From Mytilus edulis (Eukaryota; Mollusca; Bivalvia; Mytilida; Mytilidae): a stretch of DNA of 64,000 bases. The notes beneath the pieces are model-generated. The model had not been told where the DNA came from. It did no database searches and was given only the letters and a program-made list of their open reading frames with translations. The DNA lies in NCBI RefSeq assembly GCF_963676685.1, contig NC_092352.1, positions 29,528,805-29,592,804 of the forward strand, given 5' to 3'. This document shows positions 45,906 to 60,600 of the stretch, one piece after another; positions within the stretch are counted from its first letter, which is position 1; every line of letters begins with the position of its first letter. A program made the position numbers and the translations under genes.

Positions 45906-48614
45906 TTGTCATTGAACGTACATTTTTTCAATTTAGACTTGTTCATATTATATATATATATACATATAATATATATCTAACATTGTTGGGTTGATGTTTA
46001 GACGAAGTTGTATATACATAATGTACACAGCCATGTATCACCATCATTGCTGGTGATCCGATGGATAATGATCTGTTGTAGAGTTGTCACTGACTCAGAC
46101 GTACTTTTTGATATAATTATTTTCTGTGACTGTATCCTGCATTAATTTGTCAGATCCTTTACTATAGAAAATTGAGCTGATCTGTTACAATAACATCTCC
46201 ATGCCTTACATATCATGTACTGTAGTACGCCGCTAGATTAAAACTGACGAGGAAAGGTAACACACGGCTACCGAAAGCTTAATTATTAGAAGCCCAGGTG
46301 GTCGTGTAGTCTAGCGGGACGGCTACAGTGCAGGCTATTTGGTGTCACGTTATATCAGTAGCATGGGTTCGAATCCCGGCGAGGGAAGAACAAAAAAATT
46401 GCTTTCTACAGATCTAACATTGTTTGGTTGATGTTTAGACGAGTTGTATATATATAGATAAATATAAACGAGTGTAAATTGAAAACTACGTTCAAACCTA
46501 TGATTGCGTTGGATAAAACCCGCAATTTTTATACGTGTGCATGTAAAACAAATTTCGTTGTAGAAGGGTCAAAAAACAGCACAAACAACATTTTCCAAAA
46601 GACCAAAAAAGTGAAAAAGTATATTTAAACAAAACGTATTTGACTTGCAACTAGTGTTCTTTAACCCTGCTGACTGCCGTTGGCGATTGCCAAATAAAAT
46701 TGATCACAAGATGTAACAAAATGGATCTTAATATAAATTTAATACTAAACAGAAAAAAATAACTTGTTGCCACGATGTTATGCCACAAACATACGGTGTC
46801 AATATATTTTTAGTTCACCAGATGTCTCTTCAAGTGATATTATAGGGATCGAAACGGTATTTGGAAGGCCATATAAAAAGTACCCGCATTTTTAGATAGA
46901 CTCTTGAATTTGAAGAGTCAATATAGGATGAACGGATCATATAAACCAGAGGGAAAATATGAAACAAGCCCAAACGAAAAAATATAAACGAATCTAAATT
47001 GAACACTACGTTCAAACCTATGATTGCGTTGGATAAAAACCGCAATTTTTATACGTGTGCATGTAAAACAAATTTCGTTGTAGAAGGGTCTAAAAACAGC
47101 ACAAACAACATTTTCCAAAAGTCCAAAAAAGTGAAAAAGTATATTTAAACAAAACGTATTTGACTTGCAACTGGTGTTCTTTAACCCTGCTGACTTCCGT
47201 TGGTGATTGCCAAATAAAATTGATCACAAGATGTAACAAAATGGATCTTAATATAAATTTAATACTAAACAGAAAAAAATAACTTGTTGCCACGATGTTA
47301 TGCCACAAACATACGGTGTCAATATATTTTTAGTTCACCAGATGTCTCTTCAAGTGATGTTATAGGGATCGAAACGGTATTTGGAAGGCCATATAAAAAG
47401 TACCCGCATTTTTAGATAGACTCTTGAATTTTAAGAGTCAATATAGGATGAACGGATCATATAAACCAGAGGGAAAATATGAAACAAGCCCAAACGAAAA
47501 AATATAAACGAATCTAAATTGAACACTACGTTCAAACCTATGATTGCGTTGGATAAAAACCGCAATTTTTATACGTGTGCATGTAAAACAAATTTCGTTT
47601 TAGAAGGGTCTAAAAACAGCACAAACAACATTTTCCAAAAGACCAAAAAAGTGAAAAAAGTATAAATATATATATAGTGTCTAAAAATAACAACAATCAA
47701 CATTCAATCTATCTAGGCGTGGATCAGTTTGTAAATAAACTGATGCAGTTACTAAATTAAATTATATAAGTGTCTAAGTTAGAATGTAACTTTAACACAC
47801 TAATGAATGTTATACAATTAGTTGTTATATTTTATATATTATTCACGCAATATTTCGCTAAACAAATTAGCTTCATCGGGCGTGTGCATCTATCTAGTAG
47901 GTGAAATCGGATGCATGACAAAAAATATCTTTGTAGCTTGAGCTACACAAAATTTTTGTAAAATTTAACATATTGATTTATTGATGCATGCTCTGTATAA
48001 AACATATTTTTGCCGTTTATTGTACATAACATTTTTTTAAATCTAAGCATTCCGTTAGACACTTATGTAACACAGCTCTGTTGAGACTCCTTGAAAATAG
48101 GAAAACTGCTTTGGAATAAAACAAAACCAACATGTATGTTGCAACAATACTATGTATATATCGAAAACATTTGACTGTCTACCAGATGAAATTCTTTTAA
48201 GTAAATTATATGCCTATAGCCTTTTTCCAGTAGAGCGTAAAAGTAATATCTTTGGTTAGCTTGAATTCATTATGAAGTTATGTAAACTACCATCTTTTAA
48301 GAGTAGACAAGTCCGACAGATAACCAATCTATCTGTATGTAGGTCGTGGCTACTTCGAAAGGATGCCATGGTAGTATACCTTTCATAATTCTGACTTCAC
48401 GTTTCAGCTAGCAATTAAGCAAGCCAACCAACGATATTTACTTTACCTACACACTCAATCCAATCGGTGGTATATAACAATAACTTGGTACGCATGTGGT
48501 ATGATAACCGTCCAATGTTTCCATTGTGTAGGTATTGTGTGCATGTATGTTTTTTTTCTGTTTAAGAAAAGTTCAGGAGACCTTAATATAAATATTAACT
48601 TGAAATTGAAATAC

Positions 48615-48649
<35 letters not shown>

Positions 48650-51600
48650 AAGCAGACTTAATTATTTGATAAAACACTCCTATATAGGTATAGATTGTTT
48701 TTCTCAGTAAAATAAACCTAAAACATCGGTTATATATTATTGACTTGCAAGTAAAATAATCGTAAAACATCGGTAATATATTCTTGACTTGCAAATCAAT
48801 AATTTAACTCATCATTCAAACTTCAATATAACCCTCGAACAAATAATATGAAAATCAAGTTTTTATTGAGAGAAATATAAAAAAAAACAACCAACAACAC
48901 ATTAACGCCTATGCACACGTACCGAAAAAATGTGTAAGTGGATGAAGATGTCATTTGTATCATTTATATTGATTAACTGTCCTGTAAGCATGTGAGGTGT
49001 ACATATTTCTCTATAAATAATAATAATAAATAAGCTTTATTTAGAGTCGGCAAGGTATACACACATAGACAAACATAAGCTCTAATGAGCTTTTAACCGA
49101 CATATGAGACATATTTGACCATACAACATTTATAACAATACAACACATAATATAATACACATGCAATAAATTTCACAGAACAAAAATAAAGCACTAAAAA
49201 AGGAATATAAGCACAAGCTAGGTATTAAAGCTAAAAGCATATAAGTGTAAACTATGCATAAAAGCTGGCAAAATGCATAGCATAAACATTTGAAAAATGG
49301 GGTATGATCTAGATGGTCTGTGTAAATATCTATGACCCGGTGCTTGTTATTCATTCCTAATCCAAAATAACACAAATTAGACATAAAGTTTTATCAAAGT
49401 AACTAATATAACAATACTTCTTCTTTTGTTACAGAAAACCATCAACGTACTGATGTTTACTTTCCGGCGCATGCCTGGTAAATGTTTTTTAATAAATTTA
49501 TGTTGATAATTTTTGTCAAAATATAAATTAACAAAATATTTTCTTATTCAAAGTTGTTTTTGGTCATATATTTTCGTATTTTCAATTTTTACAATTTTTC
49601 TTTGTTTTTTGTTTTTAATTTATACAATTTTTTATTTAGTTTTTAAATATTACATTTTTTATTTTTAGTTTTTTGGTATAAGATAAAAACAAGAGTATCT
49701 GTTTATTTCAGATGAGGGTAAGTATCAAGGAGCACGTCGTGTGTGAGTGCATCCTTGAAGTTTTCTGTAGTACTGTTTTTTGGTAATTTCAGGGGTTAGT
49801 TTGTTCCAGTCTTTGATGGTTTGACAGAAGAAAGAAAATTTAAAGCTGTCTTTATTGCAATGAATTTGTCTGTAGGATTCTTTATTGGTGGATCTTGTAG
49901 TAGACTGACTCTGTTGTAATACATTTTGCGATGGAATGGCTATCTTTTCATTTACAATTTTGTGGAACATTATAAGCCTTGTTCGTAGTCGGCGTTCTTG
50001 TAATGTTTGCCATTTCATGGTATCTAGCATCTCAGACACACTGCTGGTGTTGTGATGTCTATTGCACACATACCTTGCTGCCCGTCTTTGTACTTTTTCC
50101 AGTGATTTTATATTTTCGTTTGTAAATGGGTCCCATACAGTACAACAGTATTCCAACTTTGGTCTTATGAGTGTTTGGTACGCTCTTTCTTTAATTGTTT
50201 GCGATTGGACTTTAAGGTTTCTTCTGATGAAACCTAAGGATTTATTTGCTTTTGCAGCAGTTTGTTGGATGTGGGTGTTCCATTTTAGGTCTGCTGAGAT
50301 GGTGATGCCTAAGTATTTTGCATGTTTTACAGATTCTAAGATGTGTCCATACATGTTATAATAAAAGTGGATGGGATTTCTTTTTGTTGTTATATTCATG
50401 ATGTTACACTTGTCTGGATGGAAAGACATAAGTCAATCTTTTTCCCATTGTATGGCAGCTTCTAGGTCTTCTTGAAGCTTGAGGCAGTCGTTTTGAGTTT
50501 TAATTTGTCGGTAGATTATACTGTCATCTGCAAAGAATCTGATTTTGCTATGTTGGATGTAATCTGGGAGGTCATTTATGTAAATTAAGAATAGTATCGG
50601 TCCTAGCACTGTACCCTGTGGGACTCCTGATGAGACTGGTATTTTTGAAGATGACATGTTTTCTAAAAGTACTGTTTGTGTTCTGTTTGAAAGAAAGGAA
50701 TCTACCCAGTTAATGATTTGATCTGATATGCCAAAGTATTTCATTTTGTATAGTAATCTTTTGTGTGGTACCTTGTCGAAAGCTTTAGCAAAATCCATGA
50801 TAATAAGATCTGTTTGTATGTTCTTGTCGTTGTTTTGGAATAATTCATGTATCAGTGAGATGATTTGTGATTCACATGATCGTTTTGCCCTAAATCCATG
50901 TTGTAATTCATATAGAGTGTTGCTTGTTTCTAAGTGATTCATCATGCTGCTTGCAAAGATATGTTCGAGTAGTTTACAAGCTATGCATGTTAAGGATATA
51001 GGCCTATAGTTGCCTGGATTGTGTTTATCCCCTTTTTTGAATACAGGTGTGACATTTGCGTGGTTCCAGTCAGATGGTACTTTGCCTGTTTGTAGTGATC
51101 TTGTAAATATTAAAGTGAGGATATCTGTACATATTTCGATGTTTTGTTTTAGTACTTTGCCTGCGATGGTGTCAGGACCAGTTGCTTTATTCGGGTTTAT
51201 GTTTTTGATTAGCTTGTAAACACCATCCCTAGATATTCTAATGGGTTCCATTATAGGGTGTTTACTAGGACCTTTGTCTGGAATGTTAGTGTTTGCTTCA
51301 GATGTAAAAGCAGACTGAAATTGTTTGTTAAGTATATTTGCTTTCTCAGATGGACTTGAGTGCAGTGTACCTTCACTTCGCAGAGGAGCTATGCCGGTGT
51401 TTTCGTTTTTCTGGCTTTTAATGTAGGTGTACAGTTTTTTAGGCGTATTATTGAAGCATGTTTGATCTGGCTCCTTTATTTCAATATCGAAAATCATGTT
51501 TTCTATGTATTGCCAGTACGAGTTTCTCATTTCTTTCTGGAGCATGGTTTTTATCTCTTGGTATTGTTTTTTATACTTAGGATTTTTCTTTTTCTTTTTG

Positions 51601-54600
51601 TATAATTTGTTTTTCTTGTTGATGAGCTTTTTAAGTTGGTAATTTACCCAAGGTAGTTTCGATTTGTTACCAATGCTTTTTGTTGGAATATTCTTGGTAA
51701 TAGACTTTTGGATGTTGGTTTTGAACGTGTTCCAAAGTTCATCAAGATTTAATTTATCTTGATCTTGTTTAAGTTCTTTGTATGTTTCAGTGAAATCTTT
51801 TTCTATTTGCTCCCAATTTGCCTTTTTGTACTGAAGTACTTTATGAGCCTGTTGTTTATTTTGTGGCAGAGTTAAGTTTATTTCACTGTAGACAATGTCA
51901 TGATCACTTGCTCCGATTGGTGGTAATGTTTCGACTCTATTAACAAATGATGGATTGGTCATACACAAAAGATCTAGGGTTGTGTCGTTTCTGGTGTTCT
52001 TGTTTATGACCTGTGTTAAATTGTTGTCATTTAATATATCGAGGAGTTGTTGGTGTAGTGATGCATCAGGTTTACTAGGTATGACTGCTGGTGTGTTCCA
52101 GTCTATGTGGCCAAGGTTGAAATCGCCACTTACCCAGATATTTGAGTTTGTTTTCTTACATAGAACTCTGTTGAGTGAGATACCAAGTTGTTCTAGGGAT
52201 TCTCCTTTATCTAATAACAATTGTTAATCAGACTGTTAAAGTTCGGTGTAAGCAATATGATTAAAAATTGTTATTGTTATATTACATGACGGCTATAACT
52301 TTAATAAATGATTTGATTTATAAATCGGGTTCTACATATTTATTTTAGCAGTAATATAGGGTCTCACTAATTAGCGACAACAAGCGTCAAGAAGCGACAA
52401 CAAGCGTCAACAAGCGACAAGAAGCGACAACAAGAATTATTTTAGCGACAACAAGAGACAAGAAGACTATTTAGCGACAAGAACACATTTTTTTTTATTA
52501 GATATAAAGAAATTTGTATTTAATGGTTTTTTTTTTAAATATACGAGCAGATATGTCTAATTAAAATGTTTTATTATATTGGTAGATGAAGAAATTTAAC
52601 ATTTGTGAAGAAGAAAGAGATTGAGCTTCTTTTTTTTTATTTTTAAATATGAAGAATGTGTATAAGATGATGCACAGGGGGGGGGGGTCACTTCCTATTA
52701 TTTGGTATACGGGGATGTGCCAAAAATATGGGTCATAATTTTGCGAGATTTTATATAAAAATGACCCTCTTTTTAATGACATCCTATATTAAAATGCATT
52801 TACGTTTGATAATTGTATATTCATAGATTTGGGATATGATCTACATATCATATATAAATATGCTATTGATATGTGCACCAAACGATGTCAATTCATATAT
52901 AAAAACTTAAGGGTAGCTGGTATATTTATGAATTATGAGTGATGATGAGTTAGTGCTTATATAAGGATGGGTCAAATATTGTATATAAGTATATGTCATT
53001 CTTTCTTAAATATTTATATAACTATAGGTACTGAATTTCAGTGAATGTTATATTAAAATGGGTACGTTTTTTGAGACAAAAATGGCACACCCCTACCAAA
53101 AAAATATCGAAGTTACCCCTCCCCGTGAGATAATGTATGTATCTGTTTTCATCAACGTCAAAGTATGAATAAACGAATGGCGATATATATGGAGCGGGCA
53201 TAATGGAATATAATATTTTGATTCTAACAGTATAATTCATTGTTTTAAAAAACAAATTATAAGATAAATAATATATTCTTTTAATATTTATTGCAATAAT
53301 TTATTTTAATTAAAAAAAAATGTTTTCTTGTCGCTAAATAGTTTCTTGTCGCTTGTTGTCGCTAAAATAATTCTTGTTGTCGCTTCTTGTCGCTTGTTGA
53401 CGCTTGTTGTCGCTAAAATTGTTGTTGTCGCTAATTAGTGAGACCGGTAATATATAAACAAATGTTTCTCAAGTAGTATTTGAACGCGGTTCAAAATTAA
53501 AGGGAAGTAATCCATGTTGCTTTGACATTGAAAACTTGGAAAAGCAGCAACATGAGCCACTTTCCCAAATACATGAGAACTGGTTACTACAGAAAGGGAA
53601 CATCAAGTAAGCAGTTTAAAGAGTTTGATCTCAATTCCATAAACGCATAGTGATAAATATGAAGCAGGTGTTACAACTTACATTAAACTGTTAAAATTAG
53701 AAAATTGTGTATTTTTTTCATCACACTCACAGACGAACCCTCACAGACACTATACGTATCTGTATCTTTTGTTCGCCTCAATAATCAGGGGATCTCCTGT
53801 AGTTGGTGATCGCAATATTGGTATACCAGTATTGTCCACAATACTGGTATAAAAATTTTGTACCAGTATTGTATTCCAGAGATGTACCAGTATTGTGCTT
53901 TTTTTTGAATAAAAAATATAGGTAATTAATCTTTTTACTGTCAGAATTCTGGTCTAGTATTTGTACCAGTAGATATAATCAGGTTATAGGAGATCAGTTA
54001 TTTCCATTAAAAGTATAATATATATAAAAATCTTGTTTTTTCTACACTATGAAAAAATACAAGAATTATACATTTGATATAAAAGTAGCTGCGGAACCGT
54101 AGTCAAAAAATAACATAAGGACCTAAGAGCTACGGTTCCGCAGCTAATATAAAAGATGATAAAAAAGAAAGAAAGAGTCGTATGTTCATTTGCAGTATGC
54201 AATTAGAAATGGGAATTAATAATTTTAGAAATACATAAACATGAAAATGCTGATGATTTGTAACCCTTATATATTTAAAACTATTTTTAGATTTTGAAAT
54301 GTTCAACAGCAGGTATGAAATGAGAGGAAACGATGAAAGTCCGTTGGAAAGGGACGATAAATGGCTGACCCGTGTTAAGAGAGAGCCATATATCTTGCAC
54401 TTTAAAGACATCCTTGTAGATTTCGAAAAAGAGTAGGCTAATGCCGCTACAAGGCAGCACTTGCACCCGCAAAATGGAAAGGGATTAATATAAGTTGCAA
54501 AACTTGTTTCCCAATCCACTATAAATAAATATGTTTAATCTAATGAGCAAAAATAAAAAAAAACAACAAAAAACAGGAGATAAAATATAAAGAAAAAGGA

Positions 54601-57600
54601 ACAATTGGCAAAAACAAAAACAATGATAGGAAAGGTATTATTGGCCTAAAAGTTAAAGGTTAAAAAAAAATCACATAAATCACCATGATGAAGAGGCAAG
54701 GGGATTTGTCCATACATATATGCATTTTTCATTTGATTAAACAGTTAAAATGAAATAATTTTCACAAAGAGTAATGTTTTATGTTTTTTCCTTGTACATT
54801 TGTGTAGTGGATATTTATAGCAGTTGTTTTTTTCCCCCACAGTATTACAAGAATTGAAAAAGAGCTTCACATATAATTGGGAATGGCAGATGGCTTTTAC
54901 AGTCTTTGGACTTAGTAAGTTTTTATTTAAGTAGCTACCAAATATTGACATCAATGTAAAATTACATAAACCTTTCAGATTTGTTTTCATGGCATCTTCA
55001 CATTCAGTTCCTCAGAAAGAAAAAATCATATTACATGTTACAAACATACTTGGTCATTTCTTTTTCATTAATTGTCATTTTTGTTTCAGAAATACCAAGA
55101 ACACCAACTTAGGAAAAGTCCATAATTAAGAATTATTAATTTAGTCAGATTTTGATTGTTTCTATACTTCAGATTTCTGGTGAAATCCCATGCTTTTTGG
55201 GTTTTGAAATATGTATCTTAATAGGTTCAATTCTAATTATATTGAAATCAGATATCAATCAAGGTATAGGGAGACAGATTTATAAAAGTTTTTCCAAACT
55301 TTGTTTCCGAATCCTATATTTGAACGTTATGTTATATTGTAATATATATATATCTTGTAATTTTTCATTAATAAATACTGTTTAAACTAAGGTATAGCAT
55401 ATTATTAATGTCAGATTTCTTCATGTTTTATGTTCATTACTTATGCTAATTTTTGCTTATAATTGCAGCTTTTCTTAGTATACCTTTAATTAACCGTAGA
55501 TTTGAAAGTAGGAAAGCCCTTATGTACCAGTACAAAACTGAGTATACAGGTGAGTTATTTTATATAAGAAATTTGTTGTAGGGTTCTTATATTGTGAAAG
55601 TAACAAAAGTTTTCCACAATATCAATTGCAGTTAAACTTTTGTTAGTTTAATTGTCCTATTGAAGAAATACAATGCCAATAGCTATTGTTCTCTGTGTAA
55701 TTTATTCACTGGGACCTTTTAATTTAACTTGAATACCACAGGTTGTCCCTGTATGTGACGATAAAGAGATTTCTGCAATTAAATGCAAAATGTATCTCTT
55801 GATATTCAGGCTTGTTTACAATAGAAGAATATATGTGGAAATTTAAAATGTGTTTTTATGCCCCCGCCATAGCAAGGGGGCATTAAGTTTTACCACTGTC
55901 CGTCTGTACATACGTGCCAAAACTGGTTTCTGTTCTCTAACTTTAGTTTGCTTCAAACAAACTTATACAAAATGCCTTTTACCACAAAACACAGATCAAG
56001 TTTGAATTTTTGTGGCGTCACATTTAGCGTTGAGTAATGCCCCTTTACAAATGAAAAAAATGCTGATTTTTTTGTTTCCGTTTCCCAACTTTAGTTTACT
56101 TCAACCACAATACCTATTACCTCAAAAAAACTGATCAAGTTTGAAATTGATGGTGTCACTTCTACAGTTCTACAGTTATGCTCCTTCACAAGTGAAAATA
56201 TAGGAATCTTATATCTTTTCTAAAAAAATACTTTTAGAATTGGAGTTTGAGTCAACCACAATTATTGACAAAGGAAGATAACTCCAATTTTTTTACGACC
56301 GCAATCGTATATTGGTATCACATCATTGCGTCGTCTGAAGACTGATGGTTTCTGGATAATAACTTAAGTATAAGTGAATAGAAATCAATAAAATTTTAAC
56401 ACAAAAGGAAGGTTGGGATTGATTTTGGGGGTTATGGTCCCAATGGTTTAGGAATTAAGGGCCAAAAAGGGGCTGTTTCAATTTTTTTTCTTTAAATTTC
56501 TCAAATTCCAAATTTTTGAAAAGTTAAAAGAAGAAATCTTTAATTGCACAATATTGCACAATATATTTGTAAGATCTTGACTTTTGTTTTGTGTCAGAAA
56601 CTCGGAAAAAATTTGATCGCAATCCAAATTCAGAGCTTTATCAAGCTTGAATGTTGTGTCCATACTTGCTCCAACTGTTCAGGGTTCGACCTGTGCGGTC
56701 GTATACAGCTGTGCCCTGTTGAGCATCTGGTTAAAATTAATTTTAACAATTACATCAACTACAATCAATGCTTAATACAACACAATGTTCACTGAAAAAA
56801 TTAAAAGAACTGATATTTTTATTAGTTGTTAGTGGCTTTGAACTAGCTGTCAGATAACTGCGAGTACTCTCAGATCTGTTCATTGTGTTTTTTGTGTCAG
56901 GATGTATAAGTACCCGGCCACGTCCTTGTATTTTTGTCCATCTGATCAGTTTAGCCTTTTTCAACAGATTTTTATAGTTCGTTCTTATGTTGTACTGTTA
57001 TACCACTGTCCCAGGTTAGAGGAGGGTTGGGATCCCGCTAACATGTTTAATCCCGCCACATTATTTATGTATGTGTCTGTCCCAAGTCAGGAGCCTGTAA
57101 TTCAGTGGTTGTCGTTTGTTTATGTGTTACATATTTGTTTTTCATTCATTTTTTCATATAAATAAGGCCGTTAGTTTTCTCGTTTGAATCGTTTTACATT
57201 GTCTTATCAGGGTCTTTTAAAGCTGACTATGCGGTATGGCCCATACTGTATGGGCTTTGCTCATTGTTGAAGGCCGTATGGTGACCTATAGTTGTTAATA
57301 TCTGTGTCATTTTGGTCTCTTGTGGACAGTTGTCTCATTGGCAATCATACCACATCTTCTTTTTTATATTAACCCATCGTTGCTTACAAGTACTTTGATT
57401 AATGTTCTTTATTTTTGTCCCTTTATAACCTCATATAATATTTTGTTTCTGTTCTCTAACTTGAGTTTGTCTCAACAAAGTTTAAGGAAAAGTCTATATA
57501 ATGCTTATTACCACTTAACCCAGTTCAAGTTTAAATTTTGTAAGCATCACTTTTACAGTTATTGAGTTACTGTGTAGCAGGTTATTTTCATGGGGTGCAA

Positions 57601-60600
57601 ATTTTTGCTTATTTTCATGGATAGAACAATATCGCCAAAATAAATTCTGTTATATAAATAATTAAAGGTGTTCATACAGAGGTATTAACAAAAGTTTTTA
57701 ATCCGCCAAAATGCCAAAATATTTTTATACCTTGATCAATGAAAATTGCGAAATTTTACACCTGCGAAAATAACCTGCTATACGGTATGTTCCTTTATAA
57801 TGTAATATGCTAGCGGGGGCATCATCTGTGTCCCTATGGACACATTCCCCATTTATTTTTTCTTGTTTTTTGCTCTGGATAGTTGCTGTCTCATTGATGT
57901 CTTCCTTTCATTTCTGTCAATTAATATCACTAAATCAAAGAGCAATTAATGAAGGTTTTAATAAAAGTTATTAGCTGTATTGATAGCATCAAATACGGCA
58001 CAACATCGTCATGTGTTGTTAAAAACATTACTGTTGGGTCAATATTCTAAGCACGAACTCAAAGTTGTACACTTGAGTTCTTAACTGGAAGAATTGGCAT
58101 GTCTAGATCAATTGGTTTATTCATGATAATTTAATAGAACAAGCATTTTTAATTGGAGGACTCCATATTTTCTGTCATTGTTTCTAAGTAGATGAAAATA
58201 CCAGTATCAACTCACTAATCTGAGTGTGATCTTGTATTTATTCAATATTAAAAAGGTATTTTCAATCTGTTCAATACACTGATTTTATGATAAAATGTTG
58301 ATTAAAAAAAAAATGTTAGCACTACATTGAGGGATCAAGATATTTTCTTAAGTTGGGGCCCACTGACTGCCTAAGACATTATGTTTTTCTTCCTGTTTAC
58401 AATGTTTATTTCCGGTAAATTATAATACAGTAAACTTAATGTCAAATATTGAGAGAAAATATGGAAACCTGAATTCAAAAAACTAATTAACAAATACCAC
58501 AGCATATCCTGATAACCAGGCTATTAGTAGACAAAACAAAACCTGGCATTACTATTTACATTCCTCCTAGTTAAAAAAAGGTTTTGCACCTACCACAAAC
58601 AAACATTTTTTGCATCTTTTACATTGAACCAATGTTATTTCAACTGATTGGGCTGAGCTTACTTTTTAATTTGCATTAAGAACAGTCTATTCGAAGATGT
58701 GTGCGATAAGGATGATTGCCGTTATAATTATTGTAGATTTCTAATCACCTTTCAGTGTCACCAAACAGATATACAAAAGAACTGAGTGCATGATATGGGA
58801 AAAACTGGAAAATTCATTGATGAAATTATCCAAAAACTCCTGTCTATAGATGGACTGATCTTATAATAAGCAACCCGGTTAAACTCTGCCAAGTCAAGTG
58901 AAATAAATCAAGTAATACCACTAACAAAAAGATTCATGTTTGCATTGATATGTTCTTTAATCTTTTAACATACCCGTACTTTAGTTTCTTAACATTAATC
59001 TATGTTGTTATATCTTTTTACAGTGTTAAGAGACACAGAATTAGATCCTACAATGCTTGCAGGCTATAATGCAGATGAAGTAGAGGCAGCAAAGAAGAGG
59101 ACAGGACTTTATAATGATAAATAAATGATTAACATGTATATATACTTTGTGGGTTAAAAGTATAAGTTAAGTTCGTTTCCAATCTGTGTACAATTAAAAA
59201 TAAATGTTATCTTGTGTCAAGAAATTGTATTCAGTTTATTTGAAGTTGACGGCCATACAACCCGATATAGACAGACAGCGAGCACGCACGTGCCATTGGA
59301 TTTTTCTGTTTGATTTCATTTTTCAAAAATATGTCAATAATCGTTCTTGATATAACCTTTTATCAGAAGTCGGTATAGAAATTGCAGAAATGTCAGCTTT
59401 GTGGTAGTCTTCGATATAAACATTGCCGAAATTTTAATATAGCATCAGTCATTGCTTAGAGACTAGTCTTTAGAAATTTTAGCTGTGTTTCAGTCTGCAA
59501 TTATAATTTTAACTAGGTTAAATACCAATAAGTAAATGAGAGGGACGAAAGATACCAGAGGGAGAGTCAAACTCATAGATAGAAAATAAACTGACGTCAA
59601 GGCTAAAAATAGAAGGACAAACAGACAAATAATAGTACAGAAGACACAACATAGAAAACTAAAGACTTAGCAACATGAACCTTTCCAAAAACTGTGGGTG
59701 ATCTCAGGTTCTCCGGAAGGGTAAGCAGATCCGGCTTCACATGTGGCACCCGTCGTGTTGCTTATTTTATTACAAATGCGGTAGGTCACATTCGTGAAAA
59801 GGGAAAGGGTATTGTAGTTACGACATAAGGAACATATCCGATATCATCTATGAAATGCTTATTCCATAATGGTCAACCAACTCGTGATGGCGTCCGTAAA
59901 ATTTACGAAGGAATGATTTCAACTTCACCATTTGGACCTCTTGGTTTAATAGCTTCCTTGTGAGTAGCAATGCTCTATCTAGGAAATTATGACTATAGGA
60001 AATACAAGCACGGAAATATCGTATCAATTAGGGGATATATACTCAGCATGCAGGCGCTACAGGAATGTTGCTACATAGAAATGGAAAATTCCCAATCAGG
60101 AAGCTGAAATCATCTCTTTTGTCATAAAGTTTTGTTTTCAACCGACCCTCATTGTCAATTTCTAGATGTAAGTCAAGATTTGAGGCAGACTTAGCTGTAT
60201 CTGTAGTAACCTTTATCTCCAGTTACATCATTTCAATTAGTGTGACATAATCTCGTTTTTAGGTCCACTCTATGAATTTTACGTGTATACTTACAGCTTA
60301 TTGTCACCATAGGATGTTCCTATGTATCAATAAACATAAAGATCATAAACGGAATTCTCAACAGGCTCTAAAGAGCCTGTGTCGCTCACCTTGGGCTATG
60401 TGCATATTAATCTGATTCTCTAATGGTATGCACAACAATCAGCTGAAGGTATGGTGACTCTGTACTCTTTGATACTGGTAAAGGTAATGTCTCTATAGCA
60501 TAGACAAGCTCTGACTCAGATATATCACTGATTGGTTGATCATCACTTAATGTACATTTAAATCCATCCTCTTGAATCTGACACAGGACAAGCTGAAGTA